Shown here one piece after another: positions 7,064 through 10,382 of a DNA stretch of 10,382 bases. The notes under the pieces were generated by a model. It was not told the DNA's origin. It worked only from the letters and a program-made list of their open reading frames with translations, and made no database searches. This stretch comes from Desulfobulbaceae bacterium (GTDB taxonomy: Bacteria; Desulfobacterota; Desulfobulbia; Desulfobulbales; Desulfobulbaceae). The DNA lies in the NCBI GenBank assembly GCA_027011235.1, contig JALVAI010000137.1, positions 1 to 10,382 on the forward strand, read 5' to 3'. Numbering within the stretch: position 1 is the first letter of the stretch; every line of letters starts with the position of its first letter. Position numbers and translations under genes: made by a program.

Positions 7064-8065
7064 ATTGAGGGGTGAGCGTGAGTAGGCATCATCATCGGGC
7101 AGCAGCAGCTTGCCCTGTTTGTACCGATAATATCCGGCCAGGGCGATCATGGCCGCATTGTCGGTACAGAAAACAGGATCAGGGACAAACAGCCTGATAT
7201 TGTTGTCCCGGCATTGCTGCAAGAGCTGCCTGCGCAATTGTATGTTACAGGCAACGCCGCCGCCGAGAACAATACTCCTGTGGCCGTTTCTGCGGGCCGC
7301 GGCAACTGTTTTTGCAACCAGCACCTCGATAACCGCCTGTTCAAAGGAGGCGCAGATATCGGCAACCGGCACCGGTTCTTCCCGTTGTTTGAACTGGTGA
7401 ACCGTGTTGACCACCGAGGTCTTGAGACCGCTGAAACTGAAATCAAGGCTGTCCTTGTCCAGCCAGGCCCGGGGAAAGGCAAAGGCTGCCGGGTCACCCT
7501 TGTGGGCAGAGGCGCTGACTGCCGGTCCTCCCGGATATCCAAGGGCAAGGAGCTTTGCGACCTTGTCAAAGGCCTCGCCCGCGGCATCATCCCTGGTCCG
7601 GCCCATGAGGGTAAAGTCGGTATGCCCCTTTACGCAAAAGAGGCTGGTGTTGCCGCCGGAAACAACCAGGGCCGTGTAGGGAAACGAGGGTGGATCATCC
7701 AGGAGAAGGGCGGAAAGCAGATGGCCGGCCATGTGGTCAACCCCGACGCAGGGGAGACCTTTTACCAGGGCCAGGGCCTTGGCAAAGGTAAAGCCGACCA
7801 GAAGCGATCCCACCAGGCCCGGGCCCTGGGTGGCGGCAATCAGGTCAATATCATCCAGGCTGACCTCTGCCCGCGCCAGCGCCTGCGCAACCAACGGCCT
7901 GATGGCCTCGATATGGGCCCGCGAGGCAAGCTCCGGCACAATGCCGCCAAAGGGGGCATGGACCTCGAATTGACTGGAAATGATATTTGAGAGTACCTGG
8001 TCCGGGGCCGAAACAACAGCGACGGCGGTATCATCACAGGAACTTTCTATGGCAAGGATGAGCAT
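7061..8065 (-). CDS. tsaD: tRNA N6-adenosine threonylcarbamoyltransferase
   Basis: TsaD (older names Gcp, YgjD) transfers the threonylcarbamoyl group from threonylcarbamoyl-AMP to A37 of ANN-decoding tRNAs, working with TsaB and TsaE. From the ATG at 8065 the protein is 334 residues and starts MLILAIESSCDDTAVAVV, the usual family start. An in-frame TTG at 8086 would add seven unsupported residues, and a CAGG lies nine bases before the ATG. Visible motifs are the metal-binding HMAGH (His111, His115), VSGGNTSLF, DDAAGEAFDKVAKLLALGYP, FSGLKT, GGGVACN and the metal-ligand Asp302 in CTDNAAM. All key residues appear intact. tsaB and tsaE are not adjacent. It is the first gene of the tsaD-rsmA-DUF2062 cluster and is divergent from moaA. 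Confidence 0.97.
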   Translation of the reverse strand: MLILAIESSCDDTAVAVVSAPDQVLSNIISSQFEVHAPFGGIVPELASRAHIEAIRPLVAQALARAEVSLDDIDLIAATQGPGLVGSLLVGFTFAKALALVKGLPCVGVDHMAGHLLSALLLDDPPSFPYTALVVSGGNTSLFCVKGHTDFTLMGRTRDDAAGEAFDKVAKLLALGYPGGPAVSASAHKGDPAAFAFPRAWLDKDSLDFSFSGLKTSVVNTVHQFKQREEPVPVADICASFEQAVIEVLVAKTVAAARRNGHRSIVLGGGVACNIQLRRQLLQQCRDNNIRLFVPDPVFCTDNAAMIALAGYYRYKQGKLLLPDDDAYSRSPLN

Positions 8066-8078
8066 ATAAATTGGCCTG

Positions 8079-8178
8079 TCTTGCAATGTGCGTCATTTGG
8101 TGGTAACAGTGGGCCTTCATTGACAGGGGCAAGAGGCATGAAAGCTGTCTGTAGCGAATAAATCATAATATTGCAAGA
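8079..8178. promoter_or_regulatory. Divergent tsaD/moaA intergenic region with a 9-base inverted repeat
   Basis: The 129 bases between the divergent tsaD and moaA starts must hold the promoters for both. TCTTGCAAT at 8079-8087 and its exact reverse complement ATTGCAAGA at 8170-8178 bracket most of the region, each close to one start codon. Each arm contains the palindrome TTGCAA. A perfect TTGACA (plus strand) occurs at 8120-8125, but no good -10 lies 16-18 bases after it. CATAAT at 8164-8169 resembles a -10 but has no matching -35. A regulatory role is inferred; I cannot assign a promoter with confidence. Confidence 0.35.
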
Positions 8179-8194
8179 TTAACCGGGTATCTCG

Positions 8195-9229
8195 ATGAAG
8201 GATAGCAACAACGGCCATCCGGCGCCGATGGACATGTTTTCGCGCACGATTTCCTATTTGCGGCTGTCATTGACCGACCGTTGCAACCTGAAGTGCATGT
8301 ACTGTGTCACTGAAGATGAACAAAAGGGCTGCCTGGTCAAACTTGGCCGGGAAGAACTGCTCACCTATGAGGAGCTGCTTCGGATCGTCCGGGTTGCCGT
8401 GGAAATGGGCATTTCCAAACTGCGGCTGACCGGCGGCGAGCCGCTGGTCAGAAACAATATTATGGATTTTATCCATCAGCTTGGCGAAATCGATGGTCTT
8501 GATGATGTGCGCATTACCACCAATGGTGTCCTTCTTGAAAGGTATGGACAGGGCCTTTTTGACGCCGGGGTGACAAAAGTCAATGTCAGTCTTGATACCT
8601 TACAGCCTGATCGTTTTGCCGACATTACCGGGGTCGACTGCTTTGAACGGGTCTGGCGGGGAATTGAAACCGCGCTGGCAGTTGGTTTTTCCCCTGTCAA
8701 ACTCAACATGGTGGTGATGCGGCATATCAATGATGATGAATTGCCCGCCTTTGCCGAGCTTTCCAGGAAGATGCCCCTGCAGGTCCGCTTCATAGAGTTT
8801 ATGCCCATCGGCACTTCCACCCGCTGGACCAGGGATACCTACATGTCAACCGATGAAATCAAGGCCCGGTTCAGCACTCTTGGGGAGTTGATTCCTCAGG
8901 AGAAACAGCAGGCCGACGGCCCGGCATCGGTTTTCAAGCTGGGCGCTGATGCCGTGGGCTCACTGGGATTCATCAGCCCCATCAGTCACCATTTCTGTGA
9001 CCGCTGCAATCGGCTGCGTCTGACCAGCGAGGGGCGGCTGCGTTCCTGCCTGCTCCATGATGAGGAAACCGACCTGAAAAGCGTGATTCGTGGCGGCTGT
9101 AGTGATGCCGATATTCGGGAAACCCTGCTTACCGCAATTCGCAACAAACCCAAGGGCCACCAGATGGCCGACAGGTTGAAGGAAGACGGCGCTGATTGCC
9201 ATGGCCGCATGTCACGTATAGGCGGGTGA
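8195..9229 (+). CDS. moaA: GTP 3',8-cyclase (molybdenum cofactor synthesis, radical SAM)
   Basis: MoaA uses two [4Fe-4S] clusters and radical SAM chemistry to turn GTP into 3',8-cyclo-7,8-dihydro-GTP, which MoaC converts to cyclic pyranopterin monophosphate. The 344-residue protein shows the N-terminal radical-SAM cluster motif DRCNLKCMYC (Cys30, Cys34, Cys37), GGEP at 80-83, and the C-terminal cluster motif CX2CX13C (Cys268, Cys271, Cys285) around the GTP-contacting CNRLRLT. It ends in Gly-Gly, the conserved tail needed for activity in this family. Length is normal. The ATG at 8195 has only a weak GGG upstream; a second ATG at codon 12 is a less likely start. No moaC, moaE, moeA or mob gene is in the window, so it stands alone, divergent from tsaD and convergent with pldA. 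Confidence 0.97.
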   Translation: MKDSNNGHPAPMDMFSRTISYLRLSLTDRCNLKCMYCVTEDEQKGCLVKLGREELLTYEELLRIVRVAVEMGISKLRLTGGEPLVRNNIMDFIHQLGEIDGLDDVRITTNGVLLERYGQGLFDAGVTKVNVSLDTLQPDRFADITGVDCFERVWRGIETALAVGFSPVKLNMVVMRHINDDELPAFAELSRKMPLQVRFIEFMPIGTSTRWTRDTYMSTDEIKARFSTLGELIPQEKQQADGPASVFKLGADAVGSLGFISPISHHFCDRCNRLRLTSEGRLRSCLLHDEETDLKSVIRGGCSDADIRETLLTAIRNKPKGHQMADRLKEDGADCHGRMSRIGG

Positions 9230-9232
9230 GGC

Positions 9233-9260
9233 CGCCCGGACCGGGGCCTGCTTCCGGGCG
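9233..9260. terminator. GC-rich hairpin between convergent moaA and pldA
   Basis: Perfect 8-base arms CGCCCGGA (9233-9240) and TCCGGGCG (9253-9260) enclose a 12-base loop. It lies 3 bases after the moaA stop and 11 bases beyond the pldA stop, filling most of the 42-base convergent gap. The position suits a shared, two-way transcription end. Neither side has a U-tract, so it is not a textbook intrinsic terminator; it may act with Rho or only protect 3' ends. Confidence 0.45.
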
Positions 9261-9271
9261 CACAATCCCCT

Positions 9272-10297
9272 CTACAGCCAGTCAGTAAGCGAAAGACCTA
9301 TCCCAATGGTGTTTGAATGGTGATTATAGTCAATCAGACTTTCACCGTAGCCGTTGAAATAATGGATATAGCCCTTCAGGTAAGGCCAGTGCGGCAGGGG
9401 AAAACTCCAGCTCAGCTCAACCGCCCCCCGTTCAAAGCCGGATTCCAGGTTATTCCTGGACATCAGGCTGAAGACATGTTGCCGCCACTTGTAGGAGGCA
9501 TAAAATTCCCCGTGGCCAAGATAATCGGTAATGTCCGGATTATCGTCATCCTCGGCGTCTTCCTGGATTCTGACCCAAGGCTTGATGCTCAAGGCCAGGG
9601 CACCGCGTTCCACGGTCAACCAGGCATATATACGGTTCCAGCTGCGGGAAAGTTCGCCGCCCCGGCCGTTTGACTGATGAACAATACCAAATGAATTCCA
9701 GACATTGGTAAACCCGAACAGCTGCCAATGGGGATGAAACTGGATCCATGCCTCGGGTTCGTGATTGGTTTCCCGAAACGGGGCGGACTCCTTGCTGTTG
9801 TAGACCTGCCAGAATGAACGATTGGTATAGGCGGCATAAATATCAGCGCTGTCGTTAAACAGGTTCACCAGCAGGGGGAGTTTGATACTGAGCTGAAATT
9901 GTGCTTCCGTATCATCAAGATCCAACCCTTGATCATCAAACTGTTCCTGAAAAGGTTTTGCGTTATAGGAGCTCCCGTTATAGGCGGCAAATAAAATATA
10001 ATTGGGTTTATGCGCCATAACTGTAAAAGGCTGGAGGACATGCTCCTTGTCCGCATGGATGCGTTCACTGACCAGGGGCAGGGGCTTCTTTTCCTGGGTT
10101 GTGCCTGCGGGAGAAATTCCGGCATGGAGCTCTTTTTCACACTGCAGGCGTAATTCACCAATGGTCGTGCTGTCAGCGGCGGTGCGCATGGCCCTGGCCA
10201 TGCAGTCCGCCAGCTCATCGGCGTGTGGAGCTGGTACAGTCAAAAAAAACAGGGATAGAAAAAAAGTCGTCAGGTTCAGAATATTTTTTTTGGACAT
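9272..10297 (-). CDS. pldA: Outer membrane phospholipase A1 (OMPLA family)
   Basis: OMPLA is a calcium-dependent outer-membrane beta-barrel that hydrolyses acyl esters of phospholipids reaching the outer leaflet, helping keep membrane asymmetry. The 341-residue product starts with a signal peptide: MSKKN, a hydrophobic stretch to about residue 21, then a likely cut after APHA at 26. The catalytic triad matches the family pattern: His207 and Ser209 in GIVHQSNGR and Asn221 in SRSWNR, with the same spacing as His142/Ser144/Asn156 of E. coli. Arg212 and Ser217 match calcium-site neighbours. YFNGYGESLIDYN near the C-terminus is also characteristic, and the chain ends in a beta-strand. It is about 50 residues longer than the E. 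coli protein, mainly through an N-terminal segment with two cysteines (32 and 53). The ATG at 10297 has no clear ribosome-binding site. Codons 3-5 contain a run of eight A. Confidence 0.93.
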   Translation of the reverse strand: MSKKNILNLTTFFLSLFFLTVPAPHADELADCMARAMRTAADSTTIGELRLQCEKELHAGISPAGTTQEKKPLPLVSERIHADKEHVLQPFTVMAHKPNYILFAAYNGSSYNAKPFQEQFDDQGLDLDDTEAQFQLSIKLPLLVNLFNDSADIYAAYTNRSFWQVYNSKESAPFRETNHEPEAWIQFHPHWQLFGFTNVWNSFGIVHQSNGRGGELSRSWNRIYAWLTVERGALALSIKPWVRIQEDAEDDDNPDITDYLGHGEFYASYKWRQHVFSLMSRNNLESGFERGAVELSWSFPLPHWPYLKGYIHYFNGYGESLIDYNHHSNTIGIGLSLTDWL

Positions 10298-10382
10298 GGC
10301 AGGTGGCAGGTTATTTGTAAATATCTCGGATGGTGATGGGTGCGGAACTTTATTCTTTGTGATAAAATAAAAAAATCATAAT

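Noticed and set aside
7214..7990. Plus-strand frame of 258 codons opposite tsaD
   Set aside because: tsaD is complete with all catalytic motifs on the minus strand. The antisense translation is Gly/Arg-rich with no recognisable domain.
8087..8194. Possible molybdenum cofactor riboswitch ahead of moaA
   Set aside because: The leader is short, and apart from the 9-base arms, which reach the other gene's side, I could not find the nested helices expected of the Moco motif.

Overview
The window reads as ordinary chromosomal DNA from a Gram-negative bacterium, most likely a member of the Desulfobacterota (the old Deltaproteobacteria, Desulfobulbales-like). That placement is an inference from moderate GC content, gene content and protein style; no sequence search was run. 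An outer-membrane phospholipase (PldA/OMPLA type) with a signal peptide shows directly that the cell has an outer membrane. I see no phage, insertion sequence, CRISPR array, tRNA or rRNA gene.

Layout, left to right. (1) 1-2145, minus strand: a long open frame, cut by the left edge, for a membrane-anchored coiled-coil protein of at least 715 residues. It ends in the window with a near-perfect 38-residue tandem repeat. (2) 2184-4130, minus: glgB, 1,4-alpha-glucan branching enzyme. (3) 4369-5541, minus: an iron-containing alcohol dehydrogenase of the YqhD/butanol dehydrogenase type. (4) 5627-8065, minus: a tight cluster tsaD - rsmA - DUF2062 membrane protein, transcribed in that order. (5) 8066-8194: a short divergent intergenic region. 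(6) 8195-9229, plus: moaA, the first enzyme of molybdenum cofactor synthesis. (7) 9230-9271: a convergent gap with a GC-rich hairpin. (8) 9272-10297, minus: pldA-like phospholipase A1.

Functionally, tsaD and rsmA form a translation-quality module: t6A37 modification of tRNA and dimethylation of 16S rRNA. They are probably translationally coupled, because the tsaD stop codon lies inside the rsmA ribosome-binding region. The DUF2062 gene follows in the same reading frame. The branching enzyme stands apart from other glycogen genes, and the coiled-coil gene follows it by 38 bases, so the two are probably co-transcribed. The dehydrogenase, moaA and pldA have no obvious functional link to one another. 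moaA fits an anaerobe that uses molybdo- or tungstoenzymes.

I did not find a convincing undescribed system. The part worth a second look is the anchored coiled-coil gene at the left edge, with its fresh internal duplication and unknown C-terminus. Smaller points are homopolymer tracts in pldA and the dehydrogenase, and a 9-base inverted repeat spanning the tsaD/moaA divergent region.
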